This document shows, one piece after another, positions 1 to 9,156 of a DNA stretch of 64,000 nucleotides (positions are counted from its first letter, which is position 1; the number at the start of each line of letters is the position of its first letter). This DNA comes from Xenoacremonium recifei (taxonomy: Eukaryota > Ascomycota > Sordariomycetes > Hypocreales > Nectriaceae): the NCBI GenBank assembly GCA_012184525.1, contig WOFQ01000026.1, forward strand, positions 372,001 through 436,000, in the 5' to 3' direction. The position numbers and the translations under genes were made by a program. The notes beneath the pieces are model-generated. The model was not told the DNA's origin, made no database searches, and worked only from the letters and a program-made list of their open reading frames with translations.

Positions 1-517
1 AGAGTTTGGAAGGCACGAGTACAGTTCAGTTCCCGCAGGAGCAACGGAGGAGTTGTGGGGGTCTTCTGGGAAACACACTGTACCGGGATCGATGCTGTCG
101 ACATCCCATGGGATGAAGGCTCTGGATTCTTGATCTGGGTAACTTCGTGCTGCTTTATAGGTAGGCAACATCATAGACGCTCCGTAGACATTCTGCGTAG
201 ATTATCTACTCCGGCTCCTGGATCTTGCAGGAAGTACGTAATGCCGTCAGTTACACCTTCCTTGGTCAAGGTAGGTGCCTACCTTACGTTACTTTTGTTA
301 CGACATGTCGCTTAATTACGCGAATAAATGTCTGCTCCAATTGTCCCGACGGGTTTCAGGACAGTACCTGCCTCGGGAATCTGAGAGAGTTGGGTCACGA
401 TGCACCATAGCACTTTCCTGAAGTGACGGCAGGTTCGTCGTCCGGGATCTCTTAAATCTGGACATTTCCCTTCCCTTCTTCTCTTCTCTTTCTTTTCTCT
501 TCTTTAGTCAAACAACC
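1..517. other. Upstream spacer and leader of the first small gene
   Basis: No gene is seen in this stretch. Its last 50 bases (about 465-512) are strongly pyrimidine-rich and run into CAAACAACCATGG, a typical promoter/leader arrangement of well-expressed filamentous fungal genes. This is the main contextual support for the small gene that starts at 518. Confidence 0.5.
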
Positions 518-1031
518 ATGGCTAATTTGTGAGTATTCACGCATCTCTGCTCTTGTTCCCATCTGGCACGCCCGTCTCTGGACCTCCGTCTACTTCATTT
601 TCCTCTCTCATGTCCCTCTCTCATGTCCCTCTCTGTCTCGCATATCTCACCCTCACTCCTGATCACTCAACACTCCTCACTCACCCCTTATCACTCATCA
701 CTCATCACTCACCCCTTATCACTCATCCCTCATCCCTCATCCCTCATCACTCATCACTCATCACTCATCACTCACCCCTTATCACTCATCCCTCGTCCCT
801 CATCCCTCGTCCCTCATCCCACATCCCTCATCCCTTATGCTAATAGTTCTGAGTAGCCAAATCTTCGCATTCAAGCGCCGCACCACCCTCCCCGGCTCGG
901 TTGAGGTGGTGTTGGAGGTGGAGAAAACCGTGTTTGCCGTTGGTGTGGTTTTTGTGTTTGGGGTTGTGGGGGTTGTTTTGTTTTTGGTGGTTTGGCACTT
1001 GCCTGCTTTTTTGGAAGCATACTTAAATTAA
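518..1031 (+). CDS. Small predicted single-pass membrane protein, 61 aa, spliced
   Basis: Proposed exons are 518-528 and 857-1031 (62 codons with stop). The ATG sits in a strong context (AACAACCATGG) after a CT-rich leader. The 11-nt first exon ends at a GTGAGT donor; a CTAAT branch-like element lies at 840-844 and a TAG acceptor at 854-856. Joining them keeps frame exactly (phase 2). The product starts MANFQIFAFKRR, has a basic patch near residues 10-12 and then a long Val/Gly/Phe-rich hydrophobic segment (about residues 30-52) able to span a membrane. The coding strand is unusually G/T-rich. No family is recognised. The intron (328 nt) is long for this window and is filled by a minisatellite. 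The hydrophobic part could be an accident of a low-complexity GT-rich tract, so the gene is plausible but unproven. Confidence 0.42.
640..836. repeat. Minisatellite of 7-bp ATCACTC / ATCCCTC units
   Basis: About 200 bp are built from tandem 7-bp units of the form ATCACTC or ATCCCTC, with interspersed ACCCCTT and CGTCCCT variants. It is entirely pyrimidine/adenine on the top strand. A shorter CTCTCATGTCCCT duplication precedes it near 605-635. It falls inside the proposed intron of the 518-1031 gene. Confidence 0.9.
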
Positions 1032-1068
1032 TACTTTAATTTATGCCTCTTTTTTGATCAATCTATCA

Positions 1069-1134
1069 CCCTGACCCTGACCCTGACCGTAACCCCGAAC
1101 CCCTAATCATAACCCGGACCCTAACCTTTGGGCA
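1069..1134. repeat. Degenerate telomere-like (CCCTRA)n tract
   Basis: Three perfect CCCTGA units are followed by CCGTAA, CCCCGAA, CCCCTAA, CATAA, CCCGGA and CCCTAA, resembling a decayed array of the fungal telomeric hexamer CCCTAA/TTAGGG. It lies between the 3' ends of two convergent small genes, so it is interstitial in this window. Confidence 0.6.
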
Positions 1135-1208
1135 GGAAACTTGACTTCTTTTCTGAAATTGTCTGGCTGAATTTGGCTTAGTAGTTGTCCGTGTTCTGAC
1201 ACTTGATT

Positions 1209-1217
1209 TACGGAGTA
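1209..1217 (+). repeat. Dispersed TACGGAGTA motif copy
   Basis: One of seven TACGGAGT copies in the window. The others are at 10745, 32138, 41835 (reverse complement), 45486, 47693 and 47752. All seven are in intergenic or intronic DNA. Confidence 0.6.
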
Positions 1218-1408
1218 ATGAGAACGGACGGTTGAAGGTTAAATGAACTGTATTGCCCAGGCTCTTGGGCTTTGGGCATGACAGTGAGCTTCCTTCAGAA
1301 GTAAATACAAACCCATGATAACCTTTCACTTAGCCTCTAGCTCTAGAGCAATGAGATAAGCTATAATTCGTTGGCTCGCAGAATGTGTTCAATCTATTAT
1401 TCATTTGC

Positions 1409-1869
1409 CTACGCTTCAGACAACATACACAAACACCCAGCCGCAAACAAGGGTGTCATTATAAAGACAAATAATGCGAAGAAGTTAAGTATATCTTCAT
1501 CGGATGTCACCTCTAGCACCACGATTTCCTCTCCCTCTTTGACCTCCGACGGCGTCGCCTTTCCCATAGACGTCACTCTGGCCCGTGCCATTCCCGGGTT
1601 TCTGCTTTCAAAATTTAGTAAAGAGTCTTTCATCGCGAAGGAGGCGGCTTCAAGGACGTACGTGTCGCCTGGCGCGAAGGATATGCCAGAGAACCCCCCT
1701 TGGACTCGTTCTTTGGGCCCGGTGTCGGTGACCTGGACAGCTGTGGGAGTGCAGCGGCGACGGCGAGTGATTCTTAGGATTAAACTGGTGAATATGCGTC
1801 AGCATTAGGACATGGGTGAGGTTGGGAAGGGTCTTCATGCGGCGAATAAGAGACTCACACAGGTGCCAT
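1409..1869 (-). CDS. Small C-terminally anchored membrane protein, 128 aa, spliced
   Basis: Proposed exons on the minus strand are 1869-1859 and 1784-1409 (129 codons with stop). The ATG follows an A/C-rich leader (ACAACCAAACTATGG). The 11-nt first exon ends at a GTGAGT donor; a GCTGAC branch-like element and a CACCAG acceptor close a 74-nt intron, and phase is kept. The protein begins MAPVLILR, has an Arg-rich stretch (about residues 10-14), a central region that reads like a small beta-rich domain (SGISFAPGDTYVLEAASF near residues 35-52), an acidic stretch and a C-terminal hydrophobic segment (about residues 102-124) ending in LSEA. That layout suggests a tail-anchored membrane protein with the bulk in the cytosol. 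No family is recognised. Without the splice the reading frame has no good start, so the intron model is well supported. Confidence 0.6.
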
Positions 1870-2351
1870 AGTTTGGTTGTTTATTGGTTGTTCGGTGGTT
1901 GTTCGGACAGGAATAAAAAAAAAAAAAAGGAAGAGAACTGTTGCTCTCAATTTATGGACACTGTGGTCATTTAAGTAACTTCAGTGTCCGCAAAGTGCCA
2001 AAGTCAGCTTTGACTCATGTCGTCACGCGTTCAAGAACGGAACTTTCCCAGACACCCTGCCTACCCTGCTGGCATACGCTTCGTTAAAGTAACCAAGTCT
2101 GGCCAATCTACGGATCAAGCAATAGCCCTGTTATTTAAATCTGTTTCTTCTGGCCTTCAGGGACAAGATTAGAGACTTTAATCCTCCTCCTCAAAAATAA
2201 GCGGGTTTTACTCCTGTGAGCAAGACTCGAGATAAACTATTAAATAAAGAATAAAACAAACCAGAGACAAATCAGAACGAGAACCGATGGGCCATTATGT
2301 TTTTAGCTACAATATCTATTCCCCGAAAATTTTGTCCATCCCCCGAGTACC
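1870..2351. other. Spacer with poly-A/T tract
   Basis: This is the promoter side of the 1869 gene and the 3' side of the xanthine dioxygenase gene. It holds a 14-nt A run at about 1915-1928 (poly-T on the strand of the small gene, a common fungal promoter feature) and AT-rich 3' flanks. No gene was seen. Confidence 0.5.
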
Positions 2352-3742
2352 CTAATGAGCCGCACACACCCACTCGTCCCTCGCCCAGGTTTCGCCCGTG
2401 ATATCAACCTCATCCCATTTTGCTGCCACGGGACTGGCACTACTCCCCTGAGCAGCCTGCCACATCAGCCGCTTCGCATCACCGAGCTCGCCTGATACGG
2501 AATGCCAGACTCCACGGTTGTGCCACATCACCAAGTCGTCTGGCTCGTATCGGTGTACGTAGACATACTCGGGGCTCATGGAGCGCTTCATCAAACTATG
2601 GATCTTGTTCCTCGCCTCAGCGAAGTCCTCGATCACCGTCTCCTCGCCGGTCTTGGGGTCGGTCGTAATGAGTCGGTAGACACAACAGCCTAAAGCAATC
2701 ATATGAGGTCGCTCCGGTCGACCAGGATTGCGCCAAACGAGCTTTACACGAGTCAGTAGCCATCTATCACCTGAAAAGCTTGGAGTGTACGAACGGGGTA
2801 GCAGTGAACCTTGTCCCAGCTCCAGGGCTCAAGATCGTTGAAGTCACGCTCCTTCCCCTGAGATTCAATGGTCAATCCGTCCGAAGTCGCCTTACAATCC
2901 CCAATCCAATTGTATGCCCGCGGGGCGTATTGAACCTTGGTGTTCATGGCCCATTCCTTTTCTTCCTGGGTGAGGAGACTGAAGGCTCGAGCACCGGATA
3001 CGACTAGGACGGGTTAATGTTCGTAAATGGCAATACAGTGCGAGGAACTCGCTTACATGCTGTACCCCCAGCTGGAATATTCTTGATTTTCCCGCTTTCG
3101 AAGACAATCTTCTGATCTGGGAGATGGCTAGGAGTCTCTCTGCAGCTGATAATGGTCACCTTCCCAGGATTGCGTTCATACAGAGGCGCGTCAATGTGCC
3201 AACGGTAAAATCGTGTCGCTCCCTCGGCAAGCTCTTGTTCGGATAGAGGATGGGCATGAAACTGGGACTGGCTCTAGAGGATTGTCAGAGTGGAATGGTG
3301 TTGGATAACTTCAATAAGCAGTTAGACATACTACGTGCTTCAGTTGAAGGTCGTCTCCACCATCATATCCAGGGTAAAATCCATTGCCAATTACCACCAC
3401 ATCAGGGTCTCCTCTCAGACGGCCGGCCTGATTACGGCTCAAAATATTGGTGGCCTCTCTGATTGGCTTTTTCCCCGCACTATGAGTATCGATTGCCTCG
3501 GTGTCAAACATTCGACAGAGCTTAGTGAGGGTGGAAGGGTCAGTGATACCCGCCTTGCGAACGACTAGAACGCTATGCTCATGGAGAGCGTCAATCATCT
3601 TCTGCGACTCTTCGATGGTCAATTCGTCTAAGTTCGCCCCGTTCAACTTAATTTCCGCGCCGAGAAGGGTGTCATTGCGCTCTGGAGGTGGAAGAGGAAT
3701 CACCTCGATCCGGCCTTTGTTGGTGGTAGTTGAGTGAGGCAT
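2352..3742 (-). CDS. xanA: Alpha-ketoglutarate-dependent xanthine dioxygenase (TauD family)
   Basis: Exons on the minus strand are 3742-3332, 3273-3057, 3003-2795 and 2741-2352 (408 aa). It is a TauD/TfdA-fold Fe(II)/2-oxoglutarate oxygenase. The metal triad is visible as WHID (H163, D165) and the distal His in NRGVWHS (about H359), with a basic residue about 11 positions later that could bind 2-oxoglutarate. XanA enzymes convert xanthine to urate with 2-oxoglutarate and O2, replacing xanthine dehydrogenase in many fungi; size and motif order fit that family. The specific xanthine assignment leans on the divergent neighbour, a guanine deaminase that makes xanthine, 429 bp away. The third intron is inferred with a GTTCGT donor because it restores the family-like YPLVWRNP junction; that boundary is the least certain. 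The alternative is another TauD-family oxygenase of unknown substrate. Confidence 0.75.
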
Positions 3743-4171
3743 GGTGTGATAAGGTGGTAGCGATAACAATATTCGAAGCCTTTATCTCGTAGGATAGGGA
3801 TGCTCAAGGGGCTAATAATGACTTTATCGAATGCTCAAGATTTACTTTATCGACGATTTCCGCATCCAGTGGCTCTAGTCACCAAAACACGCTTCAATGC
3901 TATAGGAAATTCTGGCTACTGGGTCCTTATCAGGACGACGGCGCCATTTTAGTAAGAGTGCCGACTCGGCCTTCATGTCGTCTCGGCCGGCCTTTCACCT
4001 CGCCCGAGGGAGCATCTTGCGCGACCGCTCCGTATGCAGCGGAGGTTCCAATGACCTTAGTCCATGCAGGCGGGAGAATTTGAGAACCTCTAGCAGGCAA
4101 GATTATAACCGCCCAGTCGATCGAAGAAGCGTTTTCCAAGTTCAATTTCGCCCCTTTTCAACAACTTTACT
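3743..4171. promoter_or_regulatory. Shared divergent promoter with five HGATAR sites
   Basis: The spacer between the xanA-like gene and guanine deaminase carries GATA-factor core sites (HGATAR) at 3747-3752 (TGATAA), 3761-3766 (CGATAA), 3782-3787, 3824-3829 and 3847-3852 (the last three on the minus strand). All five lie within 110 bp next to the dioxygenase start. In Aspergillus such clusters bind AreA, the nitrogen-metabolite activator, as expected for purine-catabolic genes. I looked for the UaY core TCGG-N6-CCGA and did not find a perfect one. Confidence 0.65.
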
Positions 4172-5533
4172 ATGAGCCGATCACGGGTCTTGTTTGGTGG
4201 CATCATTGTCCATTGCACCGGTCGCTCATTGAGTGATTTCCATGTTCTGGAACAAAGCGCAATTGGAATTGACAATTCTGGCTGTATAGCTTTTGTTGAC
4301 TCAGAAGTTAGCAGTGCTGAAGAGGCAGCAATCAAGCATGGTCTGGAGGATGCGACCCTCCTTACCCTGGCACCGACCCATGTTCTCCTCCCAGGATTCG
4401 TTGACACACACACACATGCGCCACAATGGGAGAACCGGGGTATTGGCATGGATCTGCCGCTCCTGAAGTGGATTGACAAGTACACGCGGCCGACAGAAAT
4501 GACATTTGAATCTACCAGTCAAGCCGATCGGGTCTACGATATGGTTGTGCGCGATACGCTGCGGAACGGGACAACAACTATCTGCTACTTCGCCACGATT
4601 CATCTCGAGTCTACAAAAGTCCTGGCTGACAAGTGTGCCAAGTACGGTCAGAGGGGCTTCATTGGACAACCAAGCATGGACATCACAGGGTACCCGGAGT
4701 ATTGTAATAAATCTGTACAGGACCTGGTCCAGCGAACCAAGGATCTTATCGCACATATCCGAACCCTGGATCGCAACTTCTCATTGGTGTCACCGATTGT
4801 TACTCCCGGATTTGCACCGGTCATTTCATCGGAAGGGATGAGACAGCTCTCGGCCCTTGCTAAGGCCGAGGGGCTGATAATGCAAACACACTTATCAGAG
4901 AATATAGATGAGATCGCCGAAATGCACCGACAATATCCAGCATCGAAGTCATACACACATATTTTAGACGAAAATGGTCTTCTGACCCCAAAGACAATTT
5001 TGGGTCATTGTGTTCATCTATCTGACGAGGAGCGCCGGCTTATTGCAGCTCGGGGCGCAGGAATTGCGCACTGTCCAGCCAGCAATCTGAATCTCACAAG
5101 CGGCGAGTGTCGGGTCCGCAAGCTATTGGACGCCGGAATCGAGGTCGGACTCGGATGTGACTGTTCTGGAGGACACAGCGCCAGCATTCTGGAGAGCCTG
5201 AGGCGCGCCAGCGACGTTTCCCGGATGCTGGTCAGCGTGGATGGTGCACGATCGCAACTGGAAATCCATGAGCTTCTATACATGGCTACTTTGGGGGGAG
5301 CGCGTGTATGCAATATTGGGCACAAAATCGGCAGCTTTGAGACTGGTAAGGAGTTTGATGCCGTCTTATTTGACCCTATGGCGGGTTTTGAAGAGGGGGC
5401 GGGAAGTATTCGTCTGAGGGAAGATGAAGAGGCCATGGATATATTCCAGAAAGTATTATTCTGTGCTGATGACAGGCACATTCGCAAAGTCTTTGTTCAG
5501 GGGCGGCTATGCGTCGATAAGGATCAGAAGTAG
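4172..5533 (+). CDS. Guanine deaminase (amidohydrolase family)
   Basis: A single exon encodes 453 aa, the usual length for the family. It hydrolyses guanine to xanthine and ammonia with a catalytic zinc. Metal-site motifs are visible: LLPGFVDTHTHAPQ with the HxH pair at about H80/H82, a second His in MQTHLSEN, a third in LGHCVHLSD, and the metal-binding Asp in GLGCDCSGG. The PGFVDTHTHAPQ form, with Gln after the HAP, is characteristic of guanine deaminases rather than of TRZ/ATZ hydrolases. The start is the first ATG after the divergent spacer. The product would feed the xanthine dioxygenase encoded head-to-head, and both would be expected to respond to nitrogen starvation through the shared GATA sites. 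Nothing looks truncated. Confidence 0.88.
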   Translation: MSRSRVLFGGIIVHCTGRSLSDFHVLEQSAIGIDNSGCIAFVDSEVSSAEEAAIKHGLEDATLLTLAPTHVLLPGFVDTHTHAPQWENRGIGMDLPLLKWIDKYTRPTEMTFESTSQADRVYDMVVRDTLRNGTTTICYFATIHLESTKVLADKCAKYGQRGFIGQPSMDITGYPEYCNKSVQDLVQRTKDLIAHIRTLDRNFSLVSPIVTPGFAPVISSEGMRQLSALAKAEGLIMQTHLSENIDEIAEMHRQYPASKSYTHILDENGLLTPKTILGHCVHLSDEERRLIAARGAGIAHCPASNLNLTSGECRVRKLLDAGIEVGLGCDCSGGHSASILESLRRASDVSRMLVSVDGARSQLEIHELLYMATLGGARVCNIGHKIGSFETGKEFDAVLFDPMAGFEEGAGSIRLREDEEAMDIFQKVLFCADDRHIRKVFVQGRLCVDKDQK

Positions 5534-5861
5534 CGAAGCTATTTCTCTAGAGACATATTTTCGGGCCAAACGTCGATTACGAGCCGAGCAACGAGTCCAA
5601 ATAAGACTCAAAATGTTAAGACGTTTTGTATTCTAGATTTGAGGCTACACGAAAATGAAAATCTCAGCAAACGGTGTCGATGTTTTCTTAGCATCCACAT
5701 CCACCAAATCATTTGTCTCACTCTGTCTTCATGTTCTTTTCCTTTCTCACAAACACAGCAAGCTTCCCAAGATCCTTATGCCCGGGAAGAGTAAACTTCT
5801 CGTATTCGTCTTGCAATGTTTTGGTGACTCTTGGTGACTCAGGGTCCGTTCTGAGATACTA

Positions 5862-7013
5862 TTAGTGTCGGAAGGCAACATAAGCATCTGGCAATACGTA
5901 CACTCGGATTTCGGCTGCAGTGTAACCTTGCGCCTCCCAGATCATGGCAGCAGGCTTACTAATGTCCATAGAAATCGCTCTGACGGGGACATTTGAAGAG
6001 ATAGAGAGCACGATCGTGTTTTCGTCCAATTCGAGGAATCCCATTGGGTCGTCCAGGACGGAAATGCCATATCCCTCCAACACCTTCTTGTCAGCCTCAT
6101 CGTAGGCAGGATCCTGGACAAAATATTTGACGCCCTCTTCAGAAGCCAAGAGTTCAGTGATGGTCAGGAGCATTGCGTGCTGCCTCAAGCTTCTGGTCCC
6201 TCTCTCGTATGGCTCGTATTTGTTCGTCATAGTGCCAAGAGAGAAGGCCACGACCTTGGTCACGCCGGGAGGCATAGAGGCTCGTGCGGATTTCGCAACT
6301 TCGCAGAATTTTTCGTAGTGCTCTTCACTACGCCATGATTCGATAGCAGCTTCAAGATCTCTCTGCACGTCCTCGGTGCGGACGGGAGTTGGAGGTTGCC
6401 CGAGGGGAATCTTAGTCTTCCGATTTCTCTTCTCAATAGTGTGACCAATCAGAAATGGCAAGAATGCAGTCTCGAGATTGAATTCTTCTACCCGGCTGAA
6501 GGTGTACAAACACTCATAAGTATGGTAGCAAATAATTGTCTTGTCCCTATGAAAAGAAGATGTCAGCGGTCGCAACAAGGCTTAGGAACGGAAATTCATT
6601 ATCTACCAGAAAGTCTCGACCTCTGGTGAATCTTCACAATCGGATTCGTTGTCATGCCAAGTCGCCGGCCACTCAGTCTCAAATGCGACGCCATCAATGC
6701 CAGTTATTTTGAGCTTTCCGCCTTCGCCTCGCTCATGGGCACGGATTTGGTTGAGAACCTCCAAGATCCCCGCCTTGGTGAAGATCGGCACTCCAGAGTC
6801 GTAGAGAAATTTGAATTTTTTGCGGAATCCATGGTAGTCTGCCAGTTGCTTTTGACCATATGGAGAGGCGAAATACTCCCTCAATTCTTCACGGCTCCTC
6901 TGATCCCATGCTTCATCCATTTCACCCTCGCGTGATTCACGCTCACGCAAGATGTCGTCTATGATCGCCTCTATCGAAGGATCGGGCTGAGGATCAGACA
7001 CCGTGTCAGGCAT
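5862..7013 (-). CDS. SRR1-domain protein
   Basis: Exons are 7013-6607 and 6546-5862 (363 aa), with a 60-nt intron (GTAGAT...ATAG). The C-terminal half has the SRR1 (sensitivity to red light reduced 1) signature: VVAFSLGTM, RSLRQHAMLLTITELL, then the acidic QDPAYDEADKKVLEGYG and the conserved FLELDENTIVLSIS block. SRR1 proteins act in light/clock signalling in plants and in haem- or translation-related roles in yeast and animals; in filamentous fungi the biochemical role is unknown. The N-terminal 120 residues are acidic and helical (DDILREREREG-type) and not recognised. A TATA-like TTATATACC lies near 7100-7108, about 90 bp upstream of the start. I am sure of the domain and unsure of the function. 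Confidence 0.8.
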
Positions 7014-8412
7014 CTTGCGAAGCCTCTGATGAGAAGTAGTAGGAGGGGTGATTGAGCTGGATGCGCGGTGAACTGAGTATCAGGGCGGATCGTCTGTGGT
7101 TATATACCAACTCTGTGTCTTTGAGTACTTAACAAGGCAGAGTGGTGAGCTGCATGGAGAAGCCCAGCGGAGGTGGAGGTGGGGAATTGATTGCCCGCGT
7201 GAAATGGCCCTAAGCCCTCTGAAGCTGACGACTGTGAGGTATGTATGATCTTTGTGTGGGAAGTGACGTTTTTTGGGTCAGCACAAGCCGTGACTAGGCG
7301 AATTGCCAAAGCTCTCGCAGGTGAGTCATCACGACCTGATGATTGCTGAACTTGCAAGATCACACCGGTTGCGTTTGTGTGCTGCAATCGGCACACCTGT
7401 CAAGGCAACAGGTACCCGAACGCTTCGTGGCATTCCATTAGGATGAATCACTACACACCGCGAGGAACCCAAATACTGTGTTCAACGTATACAGGAATCA
7501 AATATCACGTCGGCGACGACTGATGCCGTCAGGCGAGTTAACTATCGCACAATAGTTGGCAAATGTTGCCGCCTCACATAACTAGGGCCTCAGCTTACCT
7601 TTCCAAGTGCTTGGATGAGAGTATTTAGTCACGAGCAAGTTTGTCGCTGACGAGAGAGGCCACAGGTTCATTAGATGTAGTGTTCAATTTGTGTTTGTGG
7701 GTTGTTCGTTCTCAGAGAACGTACACTGACCTTTTTACGTCACGATGAGACGAAGGAAATCCGAGCAAAGACAACAAGCTGCCATCGGTAATAACCTCCT
7801 ATGAATGCGACGCTGAAGTGCACCCCCGGCAACTACGCTGCGGAGCCCATCTCGGCCTTGGTACGCTTTCAAATGGCTGACACCAGTGCCCAATCGCGCG
7901 AGCCCGACGACACACCTCTCGTGAATTATACGTTAGTATGTAGCGGCCACATCTCAAGCATGTGACGACCACAATGAGCGGCCAACACGTTGTGTATCCC
8001 CGGGAGTTTGATAGATTGAAATTCGATTGACGTGGATGTTTGCGTATGACTTCTTTGGTCACTTGTACGATCTCCGTTTAAACTATGTAACCTCGGAAAT
8101 TTATAGGTCGCAGACGGCTGTGTTCCAGTGTCCAAACTTGTGCTCCTCGCGATGAGTGCTCTGTGATGCAGAATGCTCAATGATTGAGTCAACGCATTAG
8201 CAGTGACTGAAGGAGGTCGCCTGCCATCTATGGCAGACTTTGAGGGCACTACATCGAGCTCCTAGGGAGGCTAACTTAGACTCACAGAACTATTCATCTC
8301 ACCACGGAATAATGAGCGCAAGAATAATGTAGGATATCTGAAATGTCTGAAGTACTTATATATCTCATCACCTTCTAGATCTAGATCTCAAACGACAGTC
8401 AACGCATCGAGT
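7014..8412. other. Gene-poor spacer
   Basis: Apart from the TATA-like element of the SRR1-domain gene near 7100 I see no supported gene. Open frames here are short and lack a convincing start, codon bias or splice structure on either strand. Confidence 0.5.
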
Positions 8413-8595
8413 ATGAGGGTCTCGAAGGGTTCTATTGTCGGTTCGGTCAAGTGTGCGGCAATGATTGCCACTTCTCTGAGCTTCTATGCATCCTCGCAGG
8501 GATTCCTCGCAGTAAAGCACACGGTGACATGTGTTACACAAACACTTGATGAACACGGGTGTACACATCGTATATCAAGACTTCTGGGAGAATAG
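8413..8595 (+). CDS. Possible small secreted or membrane peptide, 60 aa
   Basis: A 60-aa frame starts about 55 bp downstream of a TATA-like element (TATATATC, about 8356-8363). Its N-terminus has lysines followed by a mildly hydrophobic stretch (roughly residues 8-28) that could be a weak signal peptide, and the rest contains three cysteines. No family is recognised, the start context is poor and the frame is short, so it may be chance. It is listed only because it is the best candidate in an otherwise empty 2-kb spacer. Confidence 0.15.
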   Translation: MRVSKGSIVGSVKCAAMIATSLSFYASSQGFLAVKHTVTCVTQTLDEHGCTHRISRLLGE

Positions 8596-9156
8596 CGGCA
8601 CCAGTTCTCAGAATCGATGCTGCCGTGTTTAAATGGTCCGTTTGATATTTAGTAGAACCCGTGGCAGCTCAACGTACAGGCCGCAGCATTTATATAAAAC
8701 ATTTCTGTTCGGGGAGATAAAGAAAGCTTCAATCGGTGTTCATGTTGATGAGCGAAACTCTTTTCATGTTCTGTGTGGCTGCGAACAGAAGTAGAACAAA
8801 CATTACCGCAATCTAGGGCTCCTGATTGGGTATGATCCAACATGGAGATGCCGAATCACTACCGAGATGATAGTTGAGACATCGTGGACATGAGAGGAGC
8901 AAGGTACAGCAATTGAAGTAAAAAATGAATGAATGAATTGTCTAGAAGTAGACCAAGTCCAGTCCTCATAGCCCAAATTCTTTGTCTAAATAGCATCCTG
9001 GTCAGGTGACAGGATCAAGAAGTGAAGGTGCCCAGAACGCCTTGCAATGCTATTCATGCTCATATCCATGCTCATTCCCATGTTCATGCCCATGCTCCCA
9101 ATGCCATGTATCCGTTTATAAACCCACCAATCTAGAAGAAACCATCATGCACACTT
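8596..9156. other. Spacer and 3' flank of the cupin gene
   Basis: No gene was seen. The part next to the cupin stop holds a CATG-rich imperfect repeat at about 9054-9110, reported separately. Confidence 0.5.
9054..9110 (-). repeat. CATG-periodic tract, Met-rich if translated
   Basis: CAT recurs about every six bases with GCC/CCC spacers. On the minus strand one frame reads GSMGMNMGMSMDMSMNS, and it stays open to a stop near 8988, but it is preceded in that frame by the cupin stop codon. It lies in the presumed 3' UTR of the cupin gene. Confidence 0.6.

Noticed and set aside
2742..2770. A 29-nt intron starting at GTGATA in the xanthine dioxygenase gene
   Set aside because: Too short for a fungal spliceosomal intron; the 53-nt GTTCGT alternative (2742-2794) keeps frame and restores the family-like YPLVW junction.
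3960..4010. TCGGCC repeats considered as UaY (purine-pathway activator) sites
   Set aside because: The required TCGG-N6-CCGA spacing is not met at any copy.
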